This document shows, piece by piece, positions 42,263 through 53,213 of a DNA stretch of 64,000 bases. Numbering within the stretch: position 1 is the stretch's first letter; every line of letters starts with the position of its first letter. A program made the position numbers and the translations under genes. Source of the stretch: Rhizomys pruinosus (Eukaryota; Chordata; Mammalia; Rodentia; Spalacidae); assembly GCA_009823505.1 (NCBI GenBank), contig VZQC01013731.1:3133389-3197388 (forward strand), written 5' to 3'. The notes beneath the pieces were generated by a model. It was given only the letters and a program-made list of their open reading frames with translations. It had not been told where the DNA came from and ran no database searches.

Positions 42263-42400
42263 ATACAATATTTCTTAATCAAGTTTATACCCATCCCTCC
42301 ATCCATCCCCCACCCCCATACTCATGCATTTTGCCATACATGTTAAGTCCTGTATTGTATCTTTTTCTCAAGTCTTTTTTTTTTTTTAACTTTTTTGATG

Positions 42401-43078
42401 CAGATGTTTGGGTAAGTCTTTTTGTTGCTGTTGTTCTTTTATTTTATATTAAATTATATTATATTATATTATTGTTGTTTTCTTTGGTTCCAAAAGGTTC
42501 TGGGATCACCAGCTCCATCCCAGCATTTTGAGTACTGGGATCTCGGACTCCATCTTTAGGTAACATCTGTTATAAAGTCCAGCATTCATTGCACTCTGCT
42601 TTGATGACTATAAGACATGCCTGTGTACCAGTATGCATATGCTGATGGTCACTGGGAAGTTCAGAGAGAACTACTCTGTAAAATAGCATGCTTTTTCTCC
42701 TTTTGAGTTTGAGTAGCCTGAATTGGAGCTTACTTTGTGACTGAATATGTAATGTAGAATGTGCTTAGAGTCATGACTGCCCTCCATAGCTATGCCCATT
42801 GGCTAGGCTTCATTTCATTGCTGCATTGAAAGTCTTGAATTTGAAGAGATGCTCTTAAATTTCTGGATTTTTCTGTAGTTTCAGATTCCAGTGTTCTTTC
42901 TTAGAAGGAATGTTTGGCTGGAAAGAAAATGAGTCAAGGATCCTGACTATTCTGTCTTGCTGTTCGAGCCTTGTGCAGCCCTTCACCTCATATTCTCCAG
43001 TGAATTTTTTTGTATATAAGAAAATTTATTTTTTGATAGGTCTGTGTTTTTATTTTTTCTTGAAAAATTGTACAAAAA
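42401..43078. other. Intron sequence with a short (ATATT)n run
   Basis: The simple run lies at about 42452-42472; otherwise nothing recognised. Confidence 0.5.
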
Positions 43079-43079
43079 A

Positions 43080-43257
43080 CCCTTTTTTTTTTTTTTTTTC
43101 ATATTTTTTTGGCTTTTAAGACCGGTTTCCCTGTCGGAGCCCCAGCCGGCCGGATTACCACTTCTGTAGACCAGGCTGGCCTGAACTCACAAAGATGCTG
43201 CCTGGGACCTGCCTCCCAAGGCTAGGATGTAAAGGCGTGTACCACCACGCCCGGCAA
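43080..43257 (-). mobile_element. B1 SINE, indel-rich copy
   Basis: Recognisable from accaggctggcct and ccaccacgcccggc, but the tail half has many small errors after a long T-run. Confidence 0.8.
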
Positions 43258-43436
43258 TTTTTTTTTTATTTTTATTTTACTATAAATGTTTTTATAAACT
43301 TTTTCCCATTGGTCATACATCATTCGCAATCCGATCTAGATTTCCTTTCCCTTGCCAGGCCCCACCCCACCCGAGTCCCCCCCTCCACTCTGCCATACAT
43401 GTCGATATCGTTTTCCTGAGTCTTTCCAGAGGTTTG
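43258..43436 (-). mobile_element. L1 3'-UTR fragment
   Basis: tctgccatacatgtcgata, ccttgccaggccccacccc and an AT-rich start match the L1 3'-UTR copies elsewhere in the window. Confidence 0.65.
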
Positions 43437-43467
<31 letters not shown>

Positions 43468-44165
43468 TGTTTTATTAAAAAACAATTAAAACTGGCTGAG
43501 AAGTGATATATATACACATATATATAAATGTATACATACATACATACATACATACACATATCACTTGAATTGTAGGATTTTTTTTTTCCTAAAAGATGTC
43601 ATGTTTTCCTTAAGGAAGTGCTCAAAAGTTCCTCCTTGGCAATCCCAAACAACTATCAATTCTGTACTTTTGCACCGCTTTTGGCACTCCTCAAAGACAT
43701 GAGACACAGCTTTTTAACCTTCCAATATGGATTGAGGACTCATGTCTCTCAAGAATCCTCAAAACCGTCATTGCCAGATGGAGACTACTGAGATACCCAG
43801 TATGTGGACTAAACAGCTAAAGGGATGTCAACCTCATCAGAATATAGACTGCCATTGTTGGACTACCTGGGCTGTATCATGGAAGCCAGTGCAGGGAGAT
43901 CGAGACAAGATGAGTGCTTACTGGACTTCATTTGGGGGACCATGGGAGGGAAAGACCCCCATGTGGAGCAAAAGTGCAGAACTGATGGACCAGATCCTCA
44001 ACTGACCTTGAGAAAACAAAAGCCTCGGTTAATCTGGGCTAACTGTGTGGCCGTAAGCATCCAAAAGGAAAGTACAACCAGATATAAATACTCAGTAAGA
44101 CTAGAGAAACTGTACTGCAGACATAGAACTTGAGATCTTAGTAAAGAGACAAAAAGAAAAAAGAG
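43437..44165 (-). other. Unidentified retroposed-looking segment
   Basis: At its low end a 24-base T-run is followed by the reverse complement of aataaaac, i.e. on the minus strand a poly(A) signal about 15 bases before a poly(A) tail, the mark of a retroposed mRNA. Minus-strand frames joined across small shifts read SIHIGRLKSCVS and HVFEECQKRCKST, then ELIVVWDCQGGTFEHF, protein-like but not recognised. The opposite strand has open frames of 87 and 102 codons and ends at about 44155 with an A-rich run whose preceding bases (cttgagatcttagtaaa) recur at 28.03 kb. Either strand could be the transcript. An (ATAC)n run lies at 43539-43556. Confidence 0.4.
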
Positions 44166-44259
44166 TACTGTTGTTTGGCCTGTCTTCAATTCTTACTGGC
44201 AAGTGCATTATCTCCAGTGAATTTTTACAGTAGTAGCTAAACTTGTTACCTGGCCTCTA

Positions 44260-44500
44260 GTACTTACCCTTAATTCCCTTTATCCAGAACTTCATCAGTT
44301 GCTGATCTAAATGACAGATTTCATCATCTCACTTCCTTTTTAAAAATCTTTTGACAGCTACTCTTGATGTATTGGCCCAAATTCACATCTGTATTTAGTA
44401 TGGCATAAAAGGTCTTAAATAGCCTGGACCTGGGCCAGGTTCTGCTCCTCACCATTGGCTCTACTCCCTGCCACCCAGAGCCTTCTGTACAGAGGCTGTT
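44260..44500. repeat. L2-like remnant
   Basis: tagcctggacctgggccaggttctgc and catcatctcacttcc follow the L2 3' pattern. Confidence 0.4.
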
Positions 44501-44911
44501 CATTCTTCAACGATGACAGCCACTCCTTTTATTCCTTCTTCCTAATAGATCTGTGTTCTTAGGTGAGGTTGTATGCAGCTTTTGGTAATCAGCTGTCACT
44601 TGTCTGTCCTGTGCAAATAGACTGGCCTTGTTAAACACATGTGCCTTCGCTAGTTCCTCTCAAGCCATCTGAGGAAGCTTTGCTCTGTTGGGGACCCCTA
44701 GAGGCTGGTTTAAGCCATTAGAGGTTCTCACATGTGGCTCCATGTTAGTCATTCAGATACTACTGCGAGCTAGAATGAGGAATCAATAGAATGAAAACTA
44801 TGGGGAAATGGCTTTGGAGTTGAAAGCACAAACTATACAGATCTTCCCAGAGGGAATATTAATGGTGTTTTTGAGAAGTAATGCTTAATTTTGAGATCAG
44901 TGAAACACATT

Positions 44912-44914
<3 letters not shown>

Positions 44915-44970
<56 letters not shown>
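44915..44970. repeat. (GA)n microsatellite
   Basis: About 27 GA units. Confidence 0.97.
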
Positions 44971-44974
<4 letters not shown>

Positions 44975-46308
44975 AGATTCCCAAATAGTGCTGAGTGGCA
45001 AGCCCTGCAGCTTCTAGTGCCCCAGGTTTTCTGGTTTATTTTAATGCAGCAAGCTGCTTTATGAGATCTGCAGCCACTTGAAGTATGATTTACTACTTGT
45101 AGAAAGTTTCAGATGGATAATGAAGATTCAGGAATGAGGCTTACAATGTAGTGTAGTCAATTTTGTTGCTGTTGCTCTCCAGTACATCTCTGCCTTTGAA
45201 ATGAATTATTTATTATAATTTATTTCAACCCTAGAAAATAAAACTGTTTTCATTGTGATGTGTGTTATGACATTCAGAATAGACACCTAACATGCAGCAC
45301 TCTCAATTAATTAGTCCTGAAGTTTCATTCTGACTCTACCTTCTTATAAGCTCGGAGACTGGCAAATAATTCTTTCCCAAAAATAAACTATGATTACAAT
45401 GAATGTTTTGAGAACTAGGGATAAAGTTGGTAATGGAAGAAATTGAAATAACACCAATACTAGGTTGTGTTTTGCCTTGGATTTTTTTTACATTGGACGA
45501 AAAAGTTTGTAAGTATTCTAGGCAGTTCATCACTTGGAACAAAAGTATCCCTTATCTTTCTGAAAGGAGGGGTGGCAGAGGAGGGTGTCACTGGTTTATA
45601 TATGATGTTTGACCAAAGCTACCTGACGTACAGGACCTGGGTGCCTTTAAAGCACCTTTTTCCCAATATTAGAGCAAGACTGACACTGTACAAAGGCTAA
45701 GTAGGCAGGACTCCCACATGAATTCAGGGGAGGGGAGACTGGGTCACCCATAATTGATTGCAGGCTTGCTTCTGGGGGGGGGTAAAAAAGGTTCATCTCA
45801 TCTTGCATTTTTTTTAATTTAAATGCTAAATCCATTATAAGGCCACAAAACACTATCCACTCATAGGAATATGCTTAATATGTACAAATATTTTAAATAT
45901 TTAATGTAACTTAGGTGATGGGCTTAGTTAATTTGGGCAGGAAAATATAACTAAATGTGTACTTATTTGTCCACTATGTTCATTTTTTTTTTACTATGTT
46001 CATTTTTTATAACATCTAATATCACAAAAGAAGATGGCAGATTAAGGGAACAATTGATTCTTTTCCCTGAAGACAGCTAGTATCTAATTTGAGCAGGATC
46101 ATATTTTAATATATGCTTTGCATGTGGCCTGAGGAACAACACTCCATAATGACAAAAATTCCCTTACTTCCACAGTACTGAAAACCTGGAAGCATTTCCT
46201 CCTTCAGCTAATCCTGAACCTCTAACCAGGGCATGAGAAACTGCTATGGAGATGAGAAGATTTCTCTTACTTTTTCAAATACTACTGCATTATCCAAGCA
46301 ATAGTGGG
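44971..46308. other. Repeat-poor intron sequence
   Basis: No SINE recognised. A G-run sits at 45774-45782 and ctatgttcattttttt occurs twice at about 45977 and 45995. Confidence 0.5.
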
Positions 46309-46309
46309 G

Positions 46310-46712
46310 GGTTGGTTTGGTTTGGTTATTGTATTTATTTTTATTTTATTTCTATGAGTGTTTTGCTTGTACATAGGTAAGTGCAGTGCCTAAGGAGGCC
46401 AGAAAAGGGCATTGGACCCCCTGGAACTGGAGTTATGGTCAGTTGCTAGCTGCCTTCTGTTGCTGGGAACAGAACCTGCAAGAGCAGCCAGTGCTCTTTT
46501 CCTTTTTTTTCATTTTTTTTAATTCAAGTTTTGTGTATTTCACACATTTCTTAATCAGATTTAGACCTAATTCTCCTTCCTTGCCCCCTCCCCATCAGAG
46601 CTTATGCATTCTGCCATACATGTTTTTCTTTTTTCTTTTTTTTTTTTTTTACAATTCATATTTTTCCCCTCAGCCAGTACTCTTAACTGCTTGCTGAGCC
46701 ATCTCCAGCCCA
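46310..46712 (-). mobile_element. B2 SINE split by an L1 3'-UTR insertion
   Basis: tctatgagtgttttgcttgt, ggaactggagttatggtcag, then after the insert gagccatctccagccc. Confidence 0.8.
46498..46669 (-). mobile_element. L1 3'-UTR insertion with TSD
   Basis: 172 bp with a minus-strand poly(A) end, flanked by cagccagtgctctt (46483) and cagccagtactctt (46670). It is a 5'-truncated L1 3' end that landed in the B2. Confidence 0.78.
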
Positions 46713-46805
46713 AATTTTTCTTTTTTTTTTTCTTTAGTTTGATACTTTTTTAACTTTTTGTAGGGCTATCCTTTCTTATTAGCCTTTGTTTTTATTTTTG
46801 GGGGT

Positions 46806-46906
46806 GGGGTCTTTTTGAGACAGGGTCTCCCTGTAGCCCCAGCTGGCCTGGAACTCACTATGTAGACCAGGCTGGCCTTGAACTCACAGAGATATGCCTG
46901 TGTCTG
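46806..46906 (-). mobile_element. B1 SINE, truncated
   Basis: gtctttttgagacagggtct to cacagagatatgcctgtgtc. Confidence 0.9.
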
Positions 46907-47546
46907 CCTTACTAGCCTTTTTTTAAAGGCTAGTAATCCATTAAAAAGCCAATGGATTCATAAGATTCAAAAGCAACTCTTGTTTCATTCATTTATTATT
47001 GCTTATTCCTCAAAACATTCCCAATTTATTATATCAAAGTCAAGGACAGTCTATCTTGACTAGCAGGGGGAATGGATAATTCTGTATCCTCCATGAATTA
47101 GCTGATTAAGGGACCTATCCTGGCAGTTATGACCCTTGGTCATACTTTCTTTGTTTTCCCCTCACCCCTTGAAGTCTGTAAAATATATTCCATAAAGCTA
47201 GGGTATAGGGCTGCTTTGTCTGTGGTCTCTCACCTTTTCTCTGGTCTGTCTTTGAAGTGCTCCTTCCTCTGTGTTAACCTAAGAACAAGGCAGTATCTTG
47301 TTCTTGAGTCCCATTCCCATTTTTTATTTGCCTGATCAACAGACAACAAAACTGCAGTATCACAAGAATGTCAGAAAAAAACTATCAGAGAGCTGGGATA
47401 GGGAGGGAAGAGCTAGAATTCTCTGAGTATGATGAGAATCTGACCTGTAGGACCAGGGTGATAACATCATCTTAAGCTTTGGGTGTGACACTGTTATACA
47501 AATAGGAAGCAAGATAGGAGTTTTAAGTTCCACTTATTATAGCTTT
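46907..47546. other. Intron sequence, nothing recognised
   Basis: No named repeat or coding stretch. Confidence 0.5.
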
Positions 47547-47560
47547 ATGGAATATATTTT

Positions 47561-48059
47561 ATTATTTTTTACTTTTTTTAATATTTATTCTTTTTTTAAT
47601 TTTTTATTTTTTATTTTTATTTATTTCTGTATGTGTATGAATGTACTGTCTGCATGTAGGTCTGTGCACCCGTGTCGTGCAATGCTGCGAAGGTCAGAAG
47701 AGGGTGTCAGATTCCCCTGGAACTGGAGTTCTCCTGGAATTGGAGTTTCAGACGGTTCTCAGCCGCCATGTGGGTGCTGGGGATTGAAACCGAGTCCTCT
47801 GTAAGAGCAGTCGGTGCTCTAAACAGCTAGGCCATCTCTCCAGCCCCTAATATTTATTCTTTATGTGTATGAATGTACTGTCTGCATGCAGGTCTGTGCA
47901 CCCGTGTTGTGCAATGTCGCGGAGGTCAGAAGAGGGTGTTGGATTCCCCTGGAGCTGGAGTTAAAGATGGTTCTCAGCTGCCATGTGGGTGCTGGGGATC
48001 AAACCCGGGTCCTCTGCAAGAGCAGTCGGCACTCTTAACCGCTAGGCCATCTCTCCAGC
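47561..48059 (-). mobile_element. B2 SINE (outer) invaded by a second B2
   Basis: The outer copy is flanked by tggaatatatttta (47547-47560, 48060-48073). Its T-rich tail holds the inner B2. Confidence 0.92.
47593..47846 (-). mobile_element. B2 SINE (inner), 14-bp TSD
   Basis: taatatttattctt at 47579-47592 and 47847-47860. Confidence 0.94.
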
Positions 48060-48118
48060 CTGGAATATATTTTAAATACAGTATTCAGTATGCTCAGTGC
48101 CAACAATGGAGACATTCA

Positions 48119-48375
48119 CTCTTTTTTTTTTTTTTTTTTGGAGACAGAGTCTCCCTACATCCCCAGCTGGCCTAGAACTCACTCTGTAGACCAGGCTGGC
48201 CTTGAACTCACAGAGATCTGCCTTCCTCTACCTCCCAAGTGCTAGTATTAAAGGCATGCACCACCACGCCCAGCTTAAAGGCAGTTTTTAGCCACCATCT
48301 AGGTGCTGGGAATCGAACCCCAGTCCTCTGCAAGAGCAGTCAGCACTCTTAACCACTGGGCCATCCCTCCAGCCC
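48119..48375 (-). mobile_element. B2-B1 composite SINE, copy C
   Basis: On the minus strand a B2 head of about 100 bp (ggctggagggatggcccag to aactgcctttaa) passes straight into a B1 (gctgggcgtggtggtgca) with a poly(A) tail. The B2 3' half is absent. agacattca flanks the unit at 48110-48118 and 48377-48385. Confidence 0.85.
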
Positions 48376-48575
48376 AAGACATTCAATTTATAAAGCGTAT
48401 TGTATCCCAAAGAAAATTAGCTTCATTTACTGATTTCATTGGTATTAATTTAAATTGCTATGTAATAATCTTGGTGTGAGGAAAACCATTATTTCTTATA
48501 AAACTGTTCAGTGAGTCAGTTTCCAGAGACAGTCTATTAAGTTTGTTCTTGTTCACCCTAAGAGTCTGAAAGTTG

Positions 48576-48693
48576 CTGAAGTGATGGCACATGCCTTTAA
48601 TCCTAGCAGTTGGGAGGCAGAGGCAGGCAGATCTCTGTGAGTTCAAGGCCATCCTGGTCTACATACCTTGTAACTCCGGCTGTCCTGTTCCAG
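48576..48693 (+). mobile_element. B1 SINE with a folded-back 3' piece
   Basis: A normal 5' part to ccatcctggtctacat (48664). The next 29 bases (ttgtaactccggctgtcctg and ttccagg) are the reverse complement of the missing B1 3' part. A 19-bp duplication (caggttctattcacaaaaa) follows at 48691-48709 and 48726-48744. Confidence 0.75.
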
Positions 48694-48744
48694 GTTCTAT
48701 TCACAAAAACCCTTAAAAAGGTTCTCAGGTTCTATTCACAAAAA

Positions 48745-49418
48745 TAGGATCACTGGACATTAACAGTCCATTAGTTTAGCTATTTACTCAATTCAAGTTT
48801 CAGCCCTAAATTAAAGCCAGAACTTATATCTTGTGTATAATGCCATGGCAGCTCCTCGGCTCTTTAGAGTTTAGCTCTTGATACATCAAAGTATATACTC
48901 AGTCTTAACAGTAAAGTGTCCAACATAAACTATAACTTTGCTTATTTTACTTCAGCAAAAGATAGAGCAGGAAACATCTGAAGTGAGAGTATTTATTTAG
49001 TAACTACCTTGCTATAAAGAACGTATGGCCAGAAGGTTTGGACAGGGAAATCTGCTGTGCTCCATGCTTGCACTTCACCCTCTACCTTAGAGCTGATGGG
49101 AACAGGAGGAGCTGAGGATTATGTGACATCACTTTGTTTTATTTTTCTAGGCTGCACATTTATAATTTTAGAGCAATAAAACCACTGTCATTCAGAATCC
49201 ATGGCAAAGTAAACAAGGATGCATTTTGAGCTGCTTCCTGAGATTATTCTTTGGACTGCAACTCTCAATGATGTTAGGTAATTGTTAGGAAAGCATAATC
49301 TCATTCATCTGTCTAATTTAGACATGAGTTGGTATACTTCCTTGAGCCATGAAATTCCTTCAGGTTAGGCCAGAAAGTAACCACAATTCCATCAAGGGAA
49401 CTTATATTGAAGGCCTAC
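48745..49418. other. Intron sequence, nothing recognised
   Basis: No named repeat or coding stretch. Confidence 0.5.
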
Positions 49419-49419
49419 T

Positions 49420-49620
49420 GTGTGATAAACCCAGTATAAAGTGTTTAGTATAGAGCAAGGACATCCTTTCTCACAGCATCCCTTTCACATAAGTTGTTAG
49501 AATATCTCCTTTGTATCTGAAGATATAAAGGATCAAAGTCTTGCCCCATGCCAGTGGTAAAATGGCAGGGCCAGATTCAAGCTCAGTTCTGAGTCTAATG
49601 CCTGTGCCTACCACATCATA
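49420..49620 (-). repeat. MIR-like remnant
   Basis: aaagtcttgccccatgccagtgg, aatggcagggccagattcaag and ctgagtctaatgcctgtgc. Confidence 0.6.
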
Positions 49621-49724
49621 CTGGTTTCTCTTTATTGAGCAAAATTCCTGCCAAAGCTGACAAGGAGGAAGAAGAGTTAGGAGCCAACTAAAATAGTATA
49701 TGATTTTATAAGTAAACCAAATCG

Positions 49725-49979
49725 GGCTGGAGAGATGGCTCAGCAGTTAAGAGCACTGACTGCTCTTGCAGAGGACCGGGGTTTGATTCCTAACACCCAC
49801 ATGGCAGCTAAGAACCGTCTTAGGCCAGGCATGGTGGCACATGCCTTTAATCCCAGCACTTGGGAGGGAGAGGCAGGTGGGTCTCTGTGAGTTCAAGGCC
49901 AGCCTGGTCTACATAGCAAGCTCTAGGCCTGCTGGGACTAAAGGGAGACCTTGTCTCAAAAAGACAAAAAAAAAAAAAA
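49725..49979 (+). mobile_element. B2-B1 composite SINE, copy B
   Basis: A B2 head (ggctggagagatggctcagc to aagaaccgtctta) joins a full B1 (ggccaggcatggtggcac) plus a poly(A) tail; the B2 3' half is absent. Flanks aagtaaaccaaatcg and aagtagtccaaatcg are an imperfect TSD (49710-49724, 49980-49994). Confidence 0.83.
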
Positions 49980-49994
49980 AAGTAGTCCAAATCG

Positions 49995-51080
49995 CACTGC
50001 TTCCCTTCATAGATCATCTCATCCCTGCTTTAGCAAAATAGCTAAAATAGTGAATAACATGCATGGTTTGGGGTATAGACCATGGCAATTTCTTGCCATT
50101 TGAAGTGATCATTCCACCCACCCTGGTAGCAGTCTTAGAAATAAGTGGACATTGAGGAACTAGATACCCAGCTCAAGTAGCCAATACTAAACCCAATACT
50201 GATGGTACATGGTAACAGAGTGTGAGTTAAATGGGTACAGAGCCAAGAGTTCTTCTCTTGGTGTTTACTTATTGTGTCCTTGACCACAGAGACCACCTAC
50301 CTAGACCTCACACCACCTGCAAAGGGAAAGGGACTGTGTACTTTAGCATTGCACCTGACTCCTTGTTGGAGGTGAGAAGAGAACTCAGGTTCCAAAGGAA
50401 TTTTTCCCATTGTGTAGGTTGTTTTACCCTGCTCTAAAATTATTAGAAAAAATAATTCTGGAAATGGGCTGCCACATCAGTGCCTTTAAAGAAGATTACT
50501 CATTACTTTGCATATTTCCAGAAAAGTAAAAAAGAAAAAAATTCATCCATTTTAGCCAAGTTTATTTTTAGAAAAGTATTTTATTCAAACGTCCCCTTAC
50601 TTATTACAGACATAAATACATGCATTCAGACAAATGAATACACGAGAGAACTGTAGAAAGTAATTGGCACATCACTTCAGGATGTTTTGTCAGTTACTGG
50701 AAGAATTTGGTGACTCTAACTTTAATCTTCTCCATTAAAATATCCATTCCGCCTTCAGATTGTGAAGCCCATAATATTTTAGACTGTCTCCATGGATCTT
50801 TTAGTTTCACTTGTCAATTTAATTTGTAGCACTATGACTTTGGGTGGCTTGTTAGATTGTACATGGAACATGTGGTCTGCAAATGATGTTCGGCATGCCA
50901 GGCAAATGACTTTTGCCTTTCTTCAGAGAGACTGGACATGCAACAAATTCAAACCTTCCTAATCACTGAGATGCTGATGGAGGCAACAACAGATGTTTAG
51001 AGCTGTGGAGCTACCTGTTACTGCTGCTATGATGTACCTTCAATGTCTAGAACTTACTCTTTCCAGAACTTTTTTTTTAA
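49995..51080. other. Repeat-poor intron sequence
   Basis: No SINE recognised and no coding exon supported. Confidence 0.5.
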
Positions 51081-51084
51081 CACC

Positions 51085-51205
51085 ATCCCACTTGATTCTC
51101 TGGGCTGCCTTGTGGATTATTATTTCCCTCTTTTGAGCTGATGAAACAGACAGAAGGAGAGGTTTAGTCACTTGCCAAAGATCACAGAGCGAAATGGATT
51201 GCCTA
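51085..51205 (-). repeat. MIR-like remnant
   Basis: gagctgatgaaacagacag, cacttgccaaagatcacagag. Confidence 0.6.
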
Positions 51206-51212
51206 AATTTTT

Positions 51213-51535
51213 GCCAGGGACTGAGAGATGGCTCAGTGGATAAAGTACTTGCCATGCAAGTGAGAGGCCTAGAATTCAGATCCCTAGGACCTACATAAAT
51301 GCATAAATGTGGGTGAATGTAGTGGCCTGTAATCCCAGTGTTCAGGAGGCGATCCCCAGGGCAAGTTGCTTAGCCAGACTGGCAGAACTGGCAAACTCTG
51401 GTTCAGCCAGAGACCATACCTCTGTAAATAAAGTGGAGGGTAATTGAGGAAGCCACCTAACTTCAAACTCTGACCTAAATGTTGGAACACACAAACACAC
51501 ACACACATGCACACTACACACAGAGGCACATACAC
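51213..51535 (+). mobile_element. B4-type SINE ending in (CA)n
   Basis: gggactgagagatggctcag head, B1-like middle (taatcccagtgttcagga), then aaagtggagggtaattgagg, aagccacctaac and an ACAC tail. Confidence 0.7.
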
Positions 51536-51719
51536 AAGAAAGTTTTATGCTAAGATACCAAATATGTTCAAAGCAAGCCAAGTCACCAAAGTTCAGTTGG
51601 GGAGTGTTTGTAGTGGTCTTTGCATCATGCTTGTCCTTTAGGCAGAAGAGCTCTGGAACTGTGGGAGCAGACAGGCTGCAGTGGGAGAAGAGCAACTGCA
51701 TTACTTGCTCTGCTTATCA

Positions 51720-52150
51720 ACTAAATCCACTTCATAGCCATTTGCCAGGACTATTGCATCAGCTTCACCACTGGCCTCCCTCCTGTTGTCTAACATGCAT
51801 AGGCACATTGCATGTATCTCACCTTGTCCACAAGCCCATCACTAGCTCCCTTGCCCCCAGATGAAATCCAGATTCCTCAATGTGGTTTTCCCCCCCAGTC
51901 CAAGGGGTCTCACTCCCCTCCCCTGGTATACAGAGTTACTTACCATTATAGAACCCACTGTGTTTATTCCTACCTCCTTTGCTTCTTTGTCTGCTTCTGA
52001 TGAACTCCTAATGTTACTTCCTGTGGAGTCTCTGGTCACCTTCCCTTGCATACCCATAGCTCTTCCTAGATCTGTTTCCTACTACTACTCTTACTGGCTT
52101 TCCCTAGGAGACTGCAGGTCCTTAGGCACAGAGCTTGTGGTAGATGCCTG
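51720..52150. repeat. L2-like remnant
   Basis: aatgttacttcctgtggagtc, ctcttactggctttccctag and ggtccttaggcacagagctt follow the L2 3' pattern. Confidence 0.4.
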
Positions 52151-52181
52151 TCTCTCCTACGTGTTTAAGAGAATGGATGAT

Positions 52182-52326
52182 GTAGCCGGACGTAGTGGCA
52201 CACTCATTTAATCCCAGCACTCAGGAGGCAGAGGCAGGCAGATCTCTGTGAATTCAAGGCCAGCCAAGTCTACACAGCGAGCTCCAGGCCAGCTGGGACT
52301 AAAGGGAGACCCTGTCTCAAAAATAA

Positions 52327-52372
<46 letters not shown>
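52182..52372 (+). mobile_element. B1 SINE with a (GA)n tail
   Basis: gtagccggacgtagtggcac to ctgtctcaaaaataac, then about 22 GA units. gagaatggatga at 52170-52181 recurs at 52371-52382. Confidence 0.9.
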
Positions 52373-52375
<3 letters not shown>

Positions 52376-52380
52376 GATGA

Positions 52381-52600
52381 GAGCTGGAGAGATGTCTCAG
52401 CAGTTAAGAGCACTGGCTGTTCTTGCAGAAGACCCAAGTTCAAATCCCTGCACCCACATTGCAGCTAACAACTGTCCATAACTCCAGTTCCAGGGGATCA
52501 ATGCCCTCTTCTGTCCTCCTTGGGTACTGCATAACACGGCTGTATCCACCTACATGCAAATATTATACTCATACACATAAAATAAAAATGAGAGAGAGAA
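52381..52600 (+). mobile_element. B2 SINE
   Basis: gagctggagagatgtctcag to a cacataaaataaaaatg tail. Confidence 0.92.
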
Positions 52601-53114
52601 TGAGAATATGGATGAGTATGTACTTGTAGGAGTGAGCGCCTCATTAGTGATGAGGAATGATTTGATAAACAACAATCTAGGCTAGCAGAAAACATGACAT
52701 TCTGAGGTTCAGATGGAATCTGTTCTACTCCTGTCTCTGAGGAGCTTGAGAGAGATTTCCCTTCATGGCTGCTTGATGAGTGGACAGGATATGGTGTCAG
52801 CCTTTGCATGGTACTTAGCACAGAGGAAGGCATGAGGCCTGAAGGACAGAGGCTGAGCCTCTTGTCTCTGTGGCCTAACTTCTCACCCAGAATGCTCTCG
52901 CCAAGCATTTTTATAGTGTAGATCAAGGAGCTATGGTTCTGCAAGAGTTTATACAAACAGCTTTATGGGCATCCAGAGTGAAAACTACTTGTCTAGGAAG
53001 ACCTCTTCATGTCATCATCAAGATGGAGGGGTAGAAAAAGAGCACATAGAAAGCCTGGAATTCAGATGAGCTCTGAGCAGGGATTCCCAATCTTCATGTG
53101 ACTCTGTCTTTTAG
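52601..53114 (+). other. 3' end of the 33-kb intron
   Basis: Repeat-free sequence leading to the exon at 53115; a polypyrimidine tract precedes the acceptor. Confidence 0.6.
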
Positions 53115-53213
53115 ATGATGTCGGTCCTCATGAACACCATTATCTTTGAAGACTGTCGGAACCAGTGGTCTGTATCCAGGCCTCTACTAGGGCTCATCTT
53201 GCTCAATGAGAAG
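53115..53213 (+). CDS. RANBP17: RANBP17 coding exon (third from last)
   Basis: This 99-nt, phase 0-0 exon has acceptor ctgtcttttag and donor aag|gtgagt. It encodes 33 residues from [18 protein letters not shown] to [12 protein letters not shown], the most conserved block of the exportin-7/RANBP17 C terminus. It follows the QQ end of the previous exon directly, as in the family, so no exon is missing between them despite the 33-kb intron. The segment is a helical repeat near the end of the karyopherin solenoid. Every splice signal is canonical and there is no sign of decay. Confidence 0.95.

Larger units (their letters stand above)
41878..42400 (-). mobile_element. L1 3'-UTR insertion, split by B2 and B1
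   Basis: Same L1 3'-UTR sequence as at 788 and 46498. It is cut at catacaata by a reverse B2 and a reverse B1; atacaat recurs at all three junctions. Confidence 0.75.
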
